DNA from: Helianthus annuus
Taxonomy: Eukaryota; Streptophyta; Magnoliopsida; Asterales; Asteraceae
Direction of reading: 5' to 3'
Assembly: GCF_002127325.2 (NCBI RefSeq)
Contig: NC_035437.2
Location: 173,448,530 to 173,512,529 of the forward strand
DNA length: 64,000 bases
Position numbers and translations under genes: made by a program. A model generated the notes under the pieces. The model searched no databases and was not told where the DNA came from. It saw only the letters and a program-made list of their open reading frames with translations. Positions 10,741-21,733 of the stretch are shown in pieces (the first letter of the stretch is position 1; every line of letters starts with the position of its first letter).

Positions 10741-11900
10741 ATTTATTTAAACGAACTAATAGCATAAAAGTAAATAAGTGTAAAGTGTTTTTCAGTCGTA
10801 ACTTATAATGAGTGCTGATATCGTATCGGTATCGTGACTAATTGATCTGATTCAAACAAAACATTGGCACCGTTATTGGTATTATTCAAACGGGTATATG
10901 TATCAGTTATATACGCTTTATCCGATTTAATTTGTATTTAATTTGATTTTTCTCTAATAACATGCATTTGTTAACCTTCTTTTCTTAACCTGAATACGCA
11001 ATTTTGTTTACTTTTTTTCCCTCAACATTTCAATATAGTTTTGTATTCAAAATAGAGTGTTTTTGTTGCATCATAAACTATACACGTCCAGGTATCGTAT
11101 GGTACCGTGATGAACCAAGCCGATTTCAATCGAACAACATCGGAACCAGTATCGGCACTAAAATGATCAAAACTGGTACCCGTAATTGTTTTTATGGTTT
11201 TTAATCAAAATTTGTATTCAAAATAAAGTTTATTTTCTTTTTTGTATCGTAAGCTATACAAGGGCATGTTTGGCTAAGCTTATTATAGTTAAAAAAGACT
11301 TTTGGAAAAAGACCTTTAGGAAAAGGACTTTTTGAAAAGGAGTTATTAAAAAAAGTGTTTGGATTATCTTATTGATGTAAAATGACTAAAATGGACATTC
11401 TTTTAGATATAAGGGGGTAAAGAAGGGGTATATTGGTAATTTGTAGTTTGAAAAGTTAAAAGCTGGCCAATATTGTGACTTTTTGAAACCTCCTTTTTCT
11501 TCTTTGCAAAAAGCCATTTCTAAAAGTACTTTTGGCTTAGCCAAACACAAAAACAACTTATTGATTTTTTGATAAGTCAATAAGCCAATAAGTTGTTTTG
11601 AAAAGCTTAGCCAAACATGCCCCAAATGTAGGTATCATGTAGAGTATCGTGATGAACCACGCTGAATCCACGCGAACAACATGAGTGCCGACATCGATAC
11701 TGAATTAATCATAAGCGATACCGATAATTGTTTTTATGGTTTTCAATCGATGTAAAACACGTGTCAAAGTCCTTTTAGGCATATCAAGACCCTTATATTT
11801 TGTTTTCATTTTTCGATTGATATATCGAGGGCCGATAGTGTAACGAACCAAATCGATACTGACTGAATTTCCGCCGCGTAGCGCGTGGGAATTCAACTAG
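10741..11900 (+). mobile_element. Probable Helitron 3' part with repeated GTATCG segments
   Basis: The right end shows a GC-rich hairpin (CCGCCGCGTAGCGCGTGG, 11871-11888, core stem CGCG/CGCG) then CTAG at 11897-11900 followed by T. This is the Helitron 3' signature. Upstream, two diverged copies of a segment are recognisable at about 11040-11205 and 11180-11745; both include CGTGATGAACCA, CGAACAACAT and ATTGTTTTTATGGTTTT. The 5' terminus is not identified, so the start given is approximate. Confidence 0.5.
11262..11622. mobile_element. Tourist-like MITE (PIF/Harbinger)
   Basis: GGGCATGTTTGGCTAAGCTT on the left matches the reverse complement of AAGCTTAGCCAAACATGCCC on the right, a perfect 20-bp terminal repeat. 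CAA flanks both sides (11259-11261, 11623-11625). Comparison with the neighbouring repeat copy near 11085 suggests that the empty site had a single CAA, supporting a 3-bp duplication. It has no coding region. Confidence 0.75.
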
Positions 11901-12009
11901 TTCATTTTCAAAATCCAACTAATTCTACCAACCAAACAGATATAGAATTGAATTTTATTGAATTATCATGCACCCCTACTTATTTTTTAAAAAAACTAGT
12001 AGAAAAGGA

Positions 12010-12235
12010 GAACGTAAAAGTATTTTGAGGCTGGGATAAGGCTTAAGGACCATTAGGTCCTGGGTTCGATTCCCATAATAGGTTTTTTCTCAGATTTATT
12101 AGGTTTACTTCTAAATTTATGTATAGGCATTATAGCCTAATGGAGATGGATATGATCGATGATTCCACTTAGAGCACAATAATACTCGGTAATCCGTCAA
12201 TAATCCAAATATGTGTTTAAAAAAAATCTATAATA
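12010..12235 (+). repeat. SINE-like element, copy 1
   Basis: TAGGTCCTGGGTTCGATTCCCA carries a tRNA-like box B (GGTTCGATTCC). A body containing GTATAGGCATTAT, TGGAGATGGATATGATC and CCACTT follows, ending in an A-rich stretch. The copies at 15415-15540 and, inverted, 42955-43165 share this order. It is a dispersed tRNA-derived element, not a tRNA gene, since no cloverleaf closes around box B. Confidence 0.7.
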
Positions 12236-12737
12236 AAAAGGTATTCATCCAATGACAATTCAATCCACATTTGCTTATTTATGTTACTTATCAATTTATC
12301 ATATTAATTACTTATATAACACAAAAATGTAACACTTTTATATCCAATCTTAAGATTATATTCCACATATTGGAACATATTTTTAGAGTTCAACAACATT
12401 CACTATTGTAACATTAAATTTTGTGCATGTAAATTAAGATGTATAGGCAATGGTGATCCGCTAATCCCTCTCTTCCATCCTTCATAATTAATATCCTCTC
12501 TCATAATCTCCCTACCCTTCTCCGGTAACTTGCAACAACCCCTCCATAATCCTAGCTGCCAAAGGACCACCAACTCCGCCGCAGTTATCCACCGTAGCAC
12601 CACCACTTCTGCCGTGTCAAACAACCCCAAAGTTACCTACAACCTTACCTCGTACAACAAACCCAAATTAGCAACAATGTTTCTTGTTCTTTTACATGCA
12701 TGCAACCAACATATGAACAAACTCAAGAAACAAAACC

Positions 12738-13364
12738 ATGGATAATCATAGTCCTTTAGACATCACTGTCATCTCCGCCAGTGGCCTTAAAAACATCTTC
12801 TTGTTCTTTAGGATGAAAGTGTACGTAGTTGTGTCATTGATAAATGGAAATTCAGTCGTCGAAAAGAAGACGCATTCATCGCGTGGCAGGAACCCTAAAT
12901 GGAACCACCGGATTAAGTTTCCGGTGGATGAGTCGGCTGTGGGTACTGCCACCCTCTTGTTTGTCCTCCGGCAACACCGGATATGGGGCGATAAGGACAT
13001 CGGTGAGGTGTCGATCCCGGTTAGTGATCTCCTCGAGTCGAACTCCGGTGGTTCGGAGCATGTCGTTGACTATCAGGTGCAGACCATGAGAGGAAAACCC
13101 GTTGGTACGTTTACGTTTTCGCTCCGGAGAGAAAAAGTTTGTCATGGTGGAGATGCCGCTGGAAAAACGAGTAGTTCTCATCCTCCAACGACATATGTGA
13201 ATAATCAGCAAGGGAATGTTCCGGCTTACCATCAGACACCGGGGTATGTAAACTACCCCGGCCCAGGCGGCCAGTATGGTACTGGGGCCGCTTGGTATCC
13301 ACCAGGAGGGTACGCGTATCCTCCACAACAAATGGGTTATAATCAACAACAACAACAACCATAA
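12738..13364 (+). CDS. C2-domain protein, SRC2-like
   Basis: A single-exon gene for 208 residues. Residues about 6-100 form one C2 domain. LDITVISASGLKNI is the first strand, MKVYVVVSL the second, NPKWNHRIKFPVDE the central motif, and WGDKDIGEVSIPVSDLL the last part. SYQ/DYQV then RGKPVGTFTFS is the block that follows C2 in SRC2-like proteins. The C-terminal third is low complexity, rich in Pro, Gly, Tyr and Gln, ending in a glutamine run. Family members bind membranes, some with calcium, and act in cold or defence responses; that role is inferred from the family. The residues that normally bind calcium are not clearly conserved. The ATG has A at -3 and G at +4. No TM segment is seen. Confidence 0.88.
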   Translation: MDNHSPLDITVISASGLKNIFLFFRMKVYVVVSLINGNSVVEKKTHSSRGRNPKWNHRIKFPVDESAVGTATLLFVLRQHRIWGDKDIGEVSIPVSDLLESNSGGSEHVVDYQVQTMRGKPVGTFTFSLRREKVCHGGDAAGKTSSSHPPTTYVNNQQGNVPAYHQTPGYVNYPGPGGQYGTGAAWYPPGGYAYPPQQMGYNQQQQQP

Positions 13365-13784
13365 CACTATGGAAAAGTTCATTTTTTGTTATTAATATTT
13401 TCTTTGCGCAGTCATGATATTTTTTATTTTCTAAAGGCGAACACACCTTCTAAAATCCCCCTAATGCCCTAATGCTCATTTAGGGGGACTCAAATCCGTA
13501 TCACTTTAGTGGAGATAAACACCTGCTGTAACTAGACCAAAAGGTCATCGACTGATATTTTATATCTACGTCACCGTTTATATTTGCCAATTCGTAAGTA
13601 TTTCGATCACATTTATTTGATTATGATTGTAAAAAACAATTTTGACCATTAAGTAATGCTAAAACGTTTGTATATGCTTTTTTGCAACCATTTTGTGATT
13701 GATGATGAGTTAATTTGCTTCTCACCTTGCTCCTATATTTGGTTCTTGATTCGGTTGCATTTTCAGTTATTTAGGAACTGTTTT

Positions 13785-14065
13785 TTAGCTCTTAATGAGG
13801 CTCTTAATGGTTCAGATCTTTTATTGGTTCAGCACTTAATGGTTCAGACTGTTTGTTTCGCGAGCAGATGTCTGAATGGTTCAGACATTTGCCTCTGAAT
13901 GGTTAAGCATTATACCAAGTCTGAATAGTTAAGACCTCTAATCTGATTGGTCAGACATTTGCCTCTAAATGGTTAAGCATCATACTGTCTCTTAATGATT
14001 TTGACCACTTACTGATTCAGCACTTAATGGTTCAGACATCTTACTAGTTCAGCACTTAACCATTC
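13785..14065. repeat. Cluster of AATGGTTCAGAC-type repeats
   Basis: CTTAATGGTTCAGA, TCTGAATGGTTCAGAC and ACATTTGCCTCT motifs recur about ten times, in both senses near the right edge (CACTTAACCATTCAG). It lies between the C2 gene and the TED6-like gene. Probably a degenerate MITE or satellite-like repeat. Confidence 0.6.
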
Positions 14066-14219
14066 AGAAGTTGCCAACAGCTCCTTACTCTCTATGGATT
14101 ATACATGTCCATATATATAAAAGACTTGCATAAAATGCTTCTTCCAACATTTTAATTTATTTCATTCTTAACACATTGGCACAAAAGTAAATAATTACTT
14201 AATACAATCACATACAACT

Positions 14220-14516
14220 TCAAACTTTAGAAGTTGAATAATCACCTTTCCCAATCTTCTCATTCTTGGTGACCTCTTCTTCTCCATGAACATGCAAGTC
14301 ATCATCAATGGTAATAGCCACAGTTTTCTTACCATTTGGACCTTGAAAAATGTTCTCACTCATCTTCCTATGCTCATCAACATGCACCATCTCATTTTTT
14401 TCAACACTTTTGCTACATTTCCATTTCTTCATGAAGTAACACAAAGTAATGACTATGGGTGCAAGAAAGAAAACACATCCAAGCGAAATAAAAACGACGA
14501 ATATGACAGTCTTCAT
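14220..14516 (-). CDS. Small single-pass membrane protein, TED6-like
   Basis: It encodes 98 residues. Residues 3-28 are one hydrophobic segment (VIFVVFISLGCVFFLAPIVI...). A basic, Cys-containing stretch (KKWKCSK) follows, then the conserved soluble tail MVHVDEHRKM, FQGPNGKKTV, ITIDDDLHVHGEEE and KNEKIGKG. In order and motifs it resembles the plant TRACHEARY ELEMENT DIFFERENTIATION-RELATED 6 family. One family member has been linked to secondary-wall cellulose synthase in differentiating xylem. The assignment is from remembered motifs and the role is inference. It has a divergent paralogue at 15800-16126. No intron is apparent. Confidence 0.8.
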   Translation of the reverse strand: MKTVIFVVFISLGCVFFLAPIVITLCYFMKKWKCSKSVEKNEMVHVDEHRKMSENIFQGPNGKKTVAITIDDDLHVHGEEEVTKNEKIGKGDYSTSKV

Positions 14517-14913
14517 TGAATCTTTTTGATGAGAGTGGTTAATTAAACTTTGTTGGTTTGGTGTGAGAAATGAAATGAAGTGGATTGGTATTTGTAGTAG
14601 AGAAAGGTTGTGGAAATTTTGGTAGGATATAATACATATCTTTGAAGTTTCAAGAAACTTGTCTTGAAGACAATGTTAAGGTTGTAGAGTTGTAGATTGT
14701 TTGTATTGTAAGACACCTCCAAAGATTTGTATGTCCATTTTTGTAGCTCATTTTTCTTCAAAAAAAAAAAAGTCAAGATATGTTAAGAAATTGTGTTGGT
14801 ATAACTACGTTTTTATCTGTTATATAGGCTTTCGGACGATATCACAAATCACAATAAGCCCAAAAAAGAATAGTGAGAAGTTTTGAGGTTGTTTTAAGGT
14901 TTTTTGTATGAGT

Positions 14914-15080
14914 TGGATCGAAACATTGAGTGTATTTCATGATTTAAAGTTTGCGTTATTGTTGGGATTTTGGTAACTATCCTCAAGTTCATAGAAATTC
15001 GAAACATTGAGTGTATTTCATGATTTAAAAACATTATTGTTGGGATTATGGTAAATATCCCCAAGTTGATAGAAATTCGA
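14914..15080 (+). repeat. Two-copy tandem duplication
   Basis: A unit of roughly 80 bases (GAAACATTGAGTGTATTTCA, then ATTGTTGGGATT, TCCTCAAGTTCATAGAAATTC) occurs twice in direct order. It lies in the shared upstream region of the two divergent TED6-like genes, so it may affect their regulation, which is speculative. Confidence 0.7.
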
Positions 15081-15414
15081 AGACATAAGCATGGTGATAT
15101 CAGTAAAATAATTATTAGGTCCGTCACTGTAACAAGATAAAACACAAGTAAGACACATATTGATGGAAGCAAGATTTAAAAACGAGACATCTGATAAAGA
15201 ACCCGAGGCAGTCTTACCACGTATTGTGGCAACGCAAAGTATTAAAGCACCGTTTAATCTCTTTCATTATTAGAACAATAGTCATTAGAATATGTTCTTA
15301 CCTAAAACAGGCTTATAATGTAATGAGGATTTATACAAAATAATAATCCCTAGTTTGAGAAAAATAACAATCCATATGTTGATCAGAACAATATACATAA
15401 TAAACATATATGCC

Positions 15415-15540
15415 CATGGCTTTATAGCCTAGTGCCCATGGCTTTAAGACTTTGGGACCAATAGGTCCTGGGTTCGATTCTTACAAGGGGGGGGGGGGTG
15501 TTGTCCGTCAGTGATCCAAATTTGCCGTTCAAAAAAAAAA
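15415..15540 (+). repeat. SINE-like element, copy 2, internally deleted
   Basis: TTTATAGCCTAGTG, ACCAATAGGTCCTGGGTTCG (box B) and ATTCTTACAAGGGG match the 5' half of the family. It then jumps through a run of G to the family's 3' end (CAGTGATCCAAATTTGCCGTT and an A-rich tail). The middle present in copies 1 and 3 is missing. Confidence 0.7.
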
Positions 15541-15799
15541 TAAACATAAATAAAATACAATGAAATGAAATGAGGCTTCTAAACATGTGAGAAGTGTTTT
15601 ACAATACAATCAAACTTACTTGCTTAATATGAGAGTCAAGTCAAGTCAAGTTCCTTAAAACTTGAAAGTCATGTACATCCCAACTTTCACTAGCTACACT
15701 ACAAATAATCAACCTTCAAACCTATTTTTCACATCAAACCCATCTCAAAAAACATACAAATTTAACCACACTCATCAACTAACTAAAGAAATCTCAACA

Positions 15800-16126
15800 A
15801 TGACCGTCATAGTTGTCGTTTTTGTCTCGTTCGGCTGCGTTTTCTTCGTGGGACTTGCTTTAGTTGCTTGGTGTTTCATCATGAACACGGCGAAATGCAG
15901 CAAGACGACTAACAAAGACGAAATGGTGCATGTTGATGAGCATTTAAAAGTGAGAAAGAATGTTGTGAAAGGCCCAAATGGTACGGAAGCTGTTTCGATT
16001 ACAGTTGACGATGATTTGCATATCGATGAACAAGATGAGTGCACGAAGAACGAAAAAGTCGGAAAAAAGTTGGATCAAACGCCTTCTGATGCCGTTCGCG
16101 CAGAGAGTTCAACTTCTCAAGCTTGA
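15800..16126 (+). CDS. Small single-pass membrane protein, TED6-like
   Basis: It encodes 108 residues from the ATG at 15800. The frame is open upstream to 15662, but I chose 15800 because the paralogue at 14220-14516 starts at the matching position and the preceding codons are not conserved. Residues 2-26 form one membrane segment (VIVVVFVSFGCVFFVGLAL...). The tail has EMVHVDEHLKVRKN, VKGPNGTEAV, ITVDDDLHIDEQDE and KNEKVGKK, and ends in a Ser-rich tip longer than in the paralogue. ATG-to-ATG distance between the two genes is about 1.28 kb, head to head. As for its partner, a TED6-type role near the plasma membrane during wall deposition is inferred from family resemblance. Confidence 0.8.
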   Translation: MTVIVVVFVSFGCVFFVGLALVAWCFIMNTAKCSKTTNKDEMVHVDEHLKVRKNVVKGPNGTEAVSITVDDDLHIDEQDECTKNEKVGKKLDQTPSDAVRAESSTSQA

Positions 16127-16224
16127 AATCTGGATATGACTGTAAATAAAGTTGCACAATTTAATTTATGAAAGTCACATCAAACATTATATTATATTTA
16201 TTACAAATATGTTATTTTGTCACA

Positions 16225-16620
16225 TTAACCAACTTTGGCCCCTCAACTTTGGAATCAACCAACTTTAGCCCCTCAACTTTAATGATGACATGTTTAGCCC
16301 TTCAACTTGGTAATAACATGTTTAACCCCTTTACTAAAACAACTTTAGCCCCTCAACTTTGATAATAAACAACTTTAGCCCCTAAACTATATTAATGACA
16401 TGTTTAGCCCCTTAACTTTAATAATGACATGTTTAGCCCCTTAACTACATCAAATAACTTTAGCCACTCAACTTTAATAAGAAACAACTTTAGCCCCTCA
16501 ACTATAATAATAAACAACTTGAGCCCCTCAACTTTAATAATAAATACCTTTAGCCCCTCAACTCTAATAATGGCATGTTTAACCCCTTAACTAAAACATC
16601 AAACAACTTTACCTCTCGCA
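16225..16620 (+). repeat. Tandem array, TTTAGCCCCTCAACTTTAAT unit
   Basis: About twelve units of roughly 30 bases with the core TTTAGCCCCTCAACTTTAAT, alternating AACAAC and GACATG spacers. It directly follows the 3' end of the second TED6-like gene and leads into a Helitron 3' end at 16680. The core resembles the AGTCCCT motif of the MULE-like family but I see no terminal repeats. Confidence 0.7.
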
Positions 16621-16647
16621 ATTTGCTTATTTTTATCTACGTTTCGA

Positions 16648-16680
16648 ACCCGCTGCAAAGTGCGGGTGGCAACCCACTAG
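16648..16680 (+). mobile_element. Helitron 3' terminus
   Basis: A hairpin with stem ACCCGC/GCGGGT (16648-16653 with 16662-16667), 9 bases, then CTAG at 16677-16680 followed by T. This is the canonical Helitron 3' end. The 5' end was not found; the tandem array at 16225-16620 is probably its interior. Confidence 0.7.
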
Positions 16681-16856
16681 TTGTATTAAAAAAAAGTCGC
16701 AACTTTTATTGATAAGCTCGAGATCCCTGAAAATGTGTATTACATGGATGCAAAGTCTAATTTGGTTGTGGCACAAAATAGTAATATTCCATCGATTCAA
16801 GAGGATGTTGATGGGCCATTCATTCATGTGGTGGTCATTAGCCCACTAGATTTATC

Positions 16857-17312
16857 TAGGGGTGTAAACAAGCCCAGAGGCTCGAGAGCTACTGGTTATC
16901 GGCTCGGTTAAAAGCTCGAACGAGCCGAGCTTTAACGAGTCCAAGCTCGAGCCTGAAATAGAGCTCGTTTAGTTATCGAGCCCGAGCTCGAGCCTGAAAT
17001 ACAAAGCTCGTTTAGGCTCGCGAGCCTAAATGAGCCCAAATAAATTTTATCTTTTTTATATATATTATAGCAATAATGATGATAACATTGGCGAGCCGAA
17101 CTCGGGCCGAGCATTGGCTCGTTTAAGCGATATTGAAGCGCGCTCGAGCCGAGCTTTAAGCTTGTCTTAGGTTGTTCTCAAAATAGCTCGAGCCGAGCTC
17201 GAGCTTTGAGTCTTACTCGCGAGTCGAACTCGAGCTCAAATAAGTTGGCTCGAACCGAGCCGAGCTCGAGCCTAGTCGGGCTCTGGCTCGGCCCGGCTCG
17301 TTTACACCCCTA
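16857..17312. mobile_element. hAT MITE with perfect 8-bp TSD
   Basis: The termini are TAGGGGTGTAAAC and GTTTACACCCCTA. The flanks are GATTTATC at 16849-16856 and 17313-17320, exactly eight bases. The body is full of GAGCCGAGC, AGCTCGAGC and their complements. A relative lies in the carboxypeptidase gene at about 27763-28797. Confidence 0.88.
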
Positions 17313-17434
17313 GATTTATCCATTAAAACTACTAGTTTATTTAAGAAGTTATAAATTTGTAAGAGATATATCTAATTTGGATTTGAAATTAACAAGATTT
17401 GACTTCAAAAGAGACAAAAAGTCAACTTACAATT

Positions 17435-18100
17435 TCATAAGTATGAAAAAAGGATTTCATTCCATGCATCAGGGACCCCGGGTAAGCACCAATGGCTACA
17501 ATCAGGAACCGTTGGATTATCACTCCATATGCCAACGTGTGCATCACTACGGTACGATCCCATGGGGGTCACATGCATTACTGTTACAGGAACCGTCATG
17601 TTATTCACCACTTCTCTTATAATATCCGAGAATTGACTTCGGTATTCACTGTATTCGCTCTTGCTTTGAACCAAGGGATTCTCGGTGACTTTGCAAGTGT
17701 GACCCTTTGGGCCGCTGTACACGTAAAAAGATAACATTTACTACTTGCATTCAAGAAAAGGAGTCTTTTAAGGTCAAAGTCAAAACAGTCAACTCAACTT
17801 TGACCACGAATGTCAAAACGTATGTTATAAGAGCAAGAAGTGATTCATGGTGGTTTAAATACTTTAAATTAAACTATATGGTAACTCACCTCCAATGACT
17901 GCCCTCAAAAGTCCTAAAAAACACACGGGTCCGGTCTGTATCAATCTTATTTTCGACCCATGAAGCCCACGTGTTTAACGCTGTTGTATATGCAGCCATT
18001 GTTGACATTCCAAGTTTTAGCCGTCCGTTGACCTTAAAATAACAACCCCTGTCGCAAAATTATATTCAGATATATTCCAATTTCCATTATAGCATTTCAC

Positions 18101-18132
<32 letters not shown>

Positions 18133-19900
18133 GTTAACTAGAGATAGCAAAACTCAAAAGGGGTAGAACGGATGATTTATGGGTTCAGATCGAATTGGGT
18201 CTCTATTACGATAACAAAAAATATGTTATTTAAATAGTAATTCTACTTATTTGAATAAAATGGTTAAGAAGGTTTTACGTATTACAAACATCATCATCAT
18301 ACTCAGTAAATCCCACCAATAGCAAAGCAAAGGTAGGGTCTGAGGAGGGTAACATGTAGACAGCCTTACCTCTACCCTGTAGGAATAGATAGGCTGCTTC
18401 CAGTGAGACCCCCGGCTCGACAGTAGTTTTGCATCAAGCCTTGGACATAAGGCACATAACACTCAGCAATTGGGACAAAGACCGATTAGTGCATGTACCC
18501 TTTTGTCTTTCAGCTATCAACGCCACCACATGATGCATGATTAACCGTCCTCAGCTTTTAACGTTATTTTCACGAAATTAGTAAAATAACGTTAAAATTA
18601 ATGCACTTTCACTTTTGCCCCCTGATGGCCCACACATGTATTACCGAACCTAACAGTTTAACTTTCCTTCAGATTTCACATGTGAAAGTATATACATCCT
18701 TAAAACCTATTAAAATCTGTAAATAAGGAAACGGGTCAAACGGGTCTCAAAGCGTACTTTTAATGCATAAAACCTCCTAAACATTTTATTCAAAATCATA
18801 TTATTACCGATATAATATTAATTTTTTTAGATACTACCGATGCAATAGCCACTTATAAAAATACGACAATCTTGTATAAATTGTGTCTCTAGTACTATGC
18901 AGGATAAATTGTATAAATTGTGCCCCCCCCCCGAATTTTTCGCTCAGTAGTGTTATATATGTAGTTTTCGTATACAAAATTAAATTTTTGGGTCAAATTT
19001 GCCATTTTAAGGATAAAAAGCAACAAAAAAAAACAACATAAGTCAAAGATAAGAGGGTCAAATTCATCAATAATCAACAAGAAATCACGCTAAAATACAG
19101 AAGAAAACTTACATTTCAAAAAGCTTTGCGCGATTCCACCAATGACCCGTATTAAACACAAGAACGTCAGAATCAATCCACTTCGAACTAACATTATCCA
19201 ACTCATCGAGTTTAACCGTCGACCTAACCCTCTTCGGCGAATGTCTCGGAACGGAGCCAATTTGCACCAAAAAAACCGACCTATAAAACTCAACCGTAAA
19301 ATTATACAAACTAAACCTCACACCCAAATACCTAATCTTCTTACTTATCTTATTCCCATTAACCTCATAAACACTCGTCTTATCATCCACACCGTTCATA
19401 AGCAAACAAATCATCGACTCCCATTGCGTCCTACTCAACGAATCCCCGACAAACACAACCCGCTTCCCACGAAGCTTTTCCAACACAACACCAACGTCAA
19501 ACCTCGAAACCTCGCAACGATTCGGCTTCCATCGCCACTTAAGATACCCGTCGTCTTTCCGACCGTTTGCTAAACAATTAAAACTAGTTTCGGCAAAAGG
19601 GCATTCGGATGCATTGTATAAAGGGTAGCCTTCATCAAGAACCCAAGCTCCATCATAAAGATCACAAGGTTTGTTAGAATCTTTTGAACTTATGCTAGTT
19701 TGTTCTTCAATAATTACATGTGGAACAGCTTTGAATAAGTGTATATAGTAATACCCATAGATTATAGTTAGAGTTAACAGAATGAATAAACAAGAACTGA
19801 TCATATTTAACTTGTTGAATGACCGAAAAATGGATCTTTTTCTATATACCCATTTCAAGATTGAAGACCTAAAGGAACTCCAATATACAATATGGGCCAT
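17435..19900 (-). CDS. Trichome birefringence-like (TBL/DUF231) protein, wall polysaccharide O-acetyltransferase family
   Basis: Three exons by splice-site reading: 19900-19113, 18048-17890 and 17714-17435, with GT-AG introns of 1064 and 175 bp. Total 1227 nt, in frame, 408 residues, the usual size for the family. Residues about 33-52 form a single N-terminal membrane anchor (type II, Golgi). The PMR5N-like region (79-132) has CDLYDGAWV and CPF. The catalytic GDS motif is VFVGDSLSRTQWES (Ser154). NTGHWWNRAKLFEMGCYF spans the first splice. The second catalytic motif DCSHWCLPG (Asp387, His390) is near the C terminus. TBL proteins transfer acetyl groups to xylan, mannan or pectin; which polymer this one uses cannot be told here. 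Nothing is broken. Intron 1 contains a SINE and a hAT remnant. Confidence 0.93.
18285..18480 (-). repeat. SINE in TBL intron 1 (Au-like)
   Basis: Read on the minus strand it contains a GAGACCCCCGG-complement block, AGGTAAGGCTGTCTACATG, CTCAGACCCTACC and a terminal GGGATTTACTGAGT followed by a (GAT)n tail. This resembles the widespread plant Au SINE, recalled rather than searched. It lies in the same sense as the host gene. Confidence 0.6.
18925..18985. repeat. Remnant of a hAT-type repeat (TBL intron 1)
   Basis: CCCCCCCCGAATTTTTCGCTC, TAGTTTTCGTATA and TTTTTGGGTCAAATTTG match the interior of the hAT MITE at 21734-21921. The ends are lost. Confidence 0.5.
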
Positions 19901-20186
19901 TTGACTTTTTTAAAGATCAAATCTTTGGAATAATAATAACAGAGAATGAGCACCTGAATGAAACCCTAGAATTATTGATGTGAAACAAGAAGTGGGTCTG
20001 AAGAAAGAGTGGCCATTGATGCAAGATCGGAGGGTAAAGAGTAAAGTTGAAGCGAAAATTGATGGTTTGAATCAAGAATCTTGATGTTTGGTCAACTGGT
20101 TGTTTTGAGTAACAATTGGTTGAGAAAGATGAAGAAGATAAACTATTTATTTGGTATTTTGTCGGTGATTTTGGGAAATATTTTTT

Positions 20187-20462
20187 TACTGGTGAAATTC
20201 AATACATCGGAATACACTCGTCTCTGAACCGGGAAAAACTCTCACTTAGTGCCGAAGCCCATGAACGCTTGCCCGTAGGCACGATAGTGTAGTAAGGTAA
20301 AACATGCTCAGTTCAAGGATCGAACTAGCGATCGCCACCTACTCGCCTGGTCTCCCATCATCACCAGGTGTTGCAGAAACTAAATGCTGGGGGCAAGAAT
20401 TGAACCTGGGTCACTTGGAACATTAGATTTCTTCGTTACCACTCCACCACTAATACTTTATT
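20187..20462 (-). repeat. SINE-like tRNA-derived element (second family), full-length
   Basis: On the minus strand it starts AGTGGTGGAGTGGTAACGAA (box A-like) and has CAGGTTCAATTCTTG (box B). TAGGTGGCGATCGCTAGTTC, GGGCTTCGGCACTAAGTGAG and GAGACGAGTGTATTCCGATG then follow. A 5'-truncated relative is at 35500-35700. Not a tRNA gene, since the body extends about 200 bases past box B. Confidence 0.65.
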
Positions 20463-21725
20463 ATTAGTTTGAAACAACGACGTAATAGCTTCATCTAATA
20501 TGTATAATATGATAGGAAGAATTTATAAGAATGTGAAATAGAGAAATGAGAGAATTCTTATTATACTTGAGTGCATTTTGATCATATATCTTGCGCCCTG
20601 TTTCGACAAGCTGAACATGAAAAAATGGTTTGTTAGGTGATGGTGCCACCTTGCGCCCTAACCAGCTAAAAGGGATGCCACATAGGGCGGATAACAGCGA
20701 GGAATTGTGAAGTTTTTAGGTGAGGGCGCCACTTGGCGCCTTGTGTGCGCCACTTCACGTCCTAGGTTGGTTATGTTCACGAATTTAGAGTTTTGTTACC
20801 CTATTTAAACCTAAACATCTCCAAACGAAATTAATCTTCCCCCCAGCAAGTTTTTAGGAATTCCAAAGGTGATTTCAAGGTTTCCAACCCGTTCCAAGCA
20901 CGCTGATTGGTATTTTCAAGATCCACAACAACCAGAGACGAATCAGCTATGATGATAAATAGCTAATCTCACCCATGATCTCCTTCGGGTGTAGGGTTTG
21001 TAATAAAAGCTTTGATACTTGTTTAACCTAACTAGGTTTTGGGATTGAATCCGTAACCCTTTAAGTTTTGATTAGATTGAATTGTGGTTTTTTCGTTTAA
21101 AAGATTTGATTGTGTTGGAACTTTGTTTTCATATAATTAAATTTGTGTTGTGTCAATAGAACCCTTTAAGTTTGGTTCCACATCTATTACGTGATTAATA
21201 ATACACATAGACATCCTTAATGACTTTCCACTAGGTTAGCAATATAAGTTGTGTTTTGTCAAACTTGAAACCCATGGTATATTACATTTTCTCATAATTG
21301 TGTTCAATAAATCAAATCAAGTTGTTGCATAATCGTTCTCTCAATCAAACAAAAGATAATAGTTTTAGAATAGTTAATCAACGAAACACATAAATTCCAA
21401 CACTTTCCATTAATCCCGTGTTGTTATACACCCTACTTACCCTTGCTAGTAAAGGCATTTAGGACTTAAACTTCTATTTGATTTTGACATCAATCAAAAC
21501 CCTAAGTGAACTACTGAATCACAGATTCACATAAGCATATTTAGCCTTCTACGATTTTGCCCATCTTCCATATCGAGTGGCGAGTCCATCTACATTATTC
21601 ACTTAGTAAGGCGTTCATTTTTAGACCATCTTCGAGACCTCAATTACATGAAGTAGCATCTTCACTTCTTCGGTCCATTTCGTTCATCTTAAGTTAATAG
21701 CATGTTTGATTCAATCGTGATGTTA
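20463..21725 (+). other. Gene-free interval, possible LTR remnant
   Basis: No gene is supportable. From about 20590, repeated TGCGCCCT, GGTGCCACC and GGCGCC motifs, then ACCCATGATCTCCTTCGGGTG and GAATCCGTAACCCTTTAAG, have the look of a gypsy LTR. I find neither the primer binding site nor matched ends, so this is only a suspicion. Confidence 0.3.
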
Positions 21726-21733
21726 GTTACTTC

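Noticed and set aside
12060..12085. tRNA gene suggested by GGTTCGATTCC
   Set aside because: The box B is present but no cloverleaf or acceptor stem closes. The same sequence recurs with a longer body, so it is a SINE.
15662..15799. N-terminal extension of the second TED6-like gene
   Set aside because: The paralogue starts at the position equivalent to 15800 with the membrane segment at once; the extension is not conserved and would hide that segment behind 46 polar residues.
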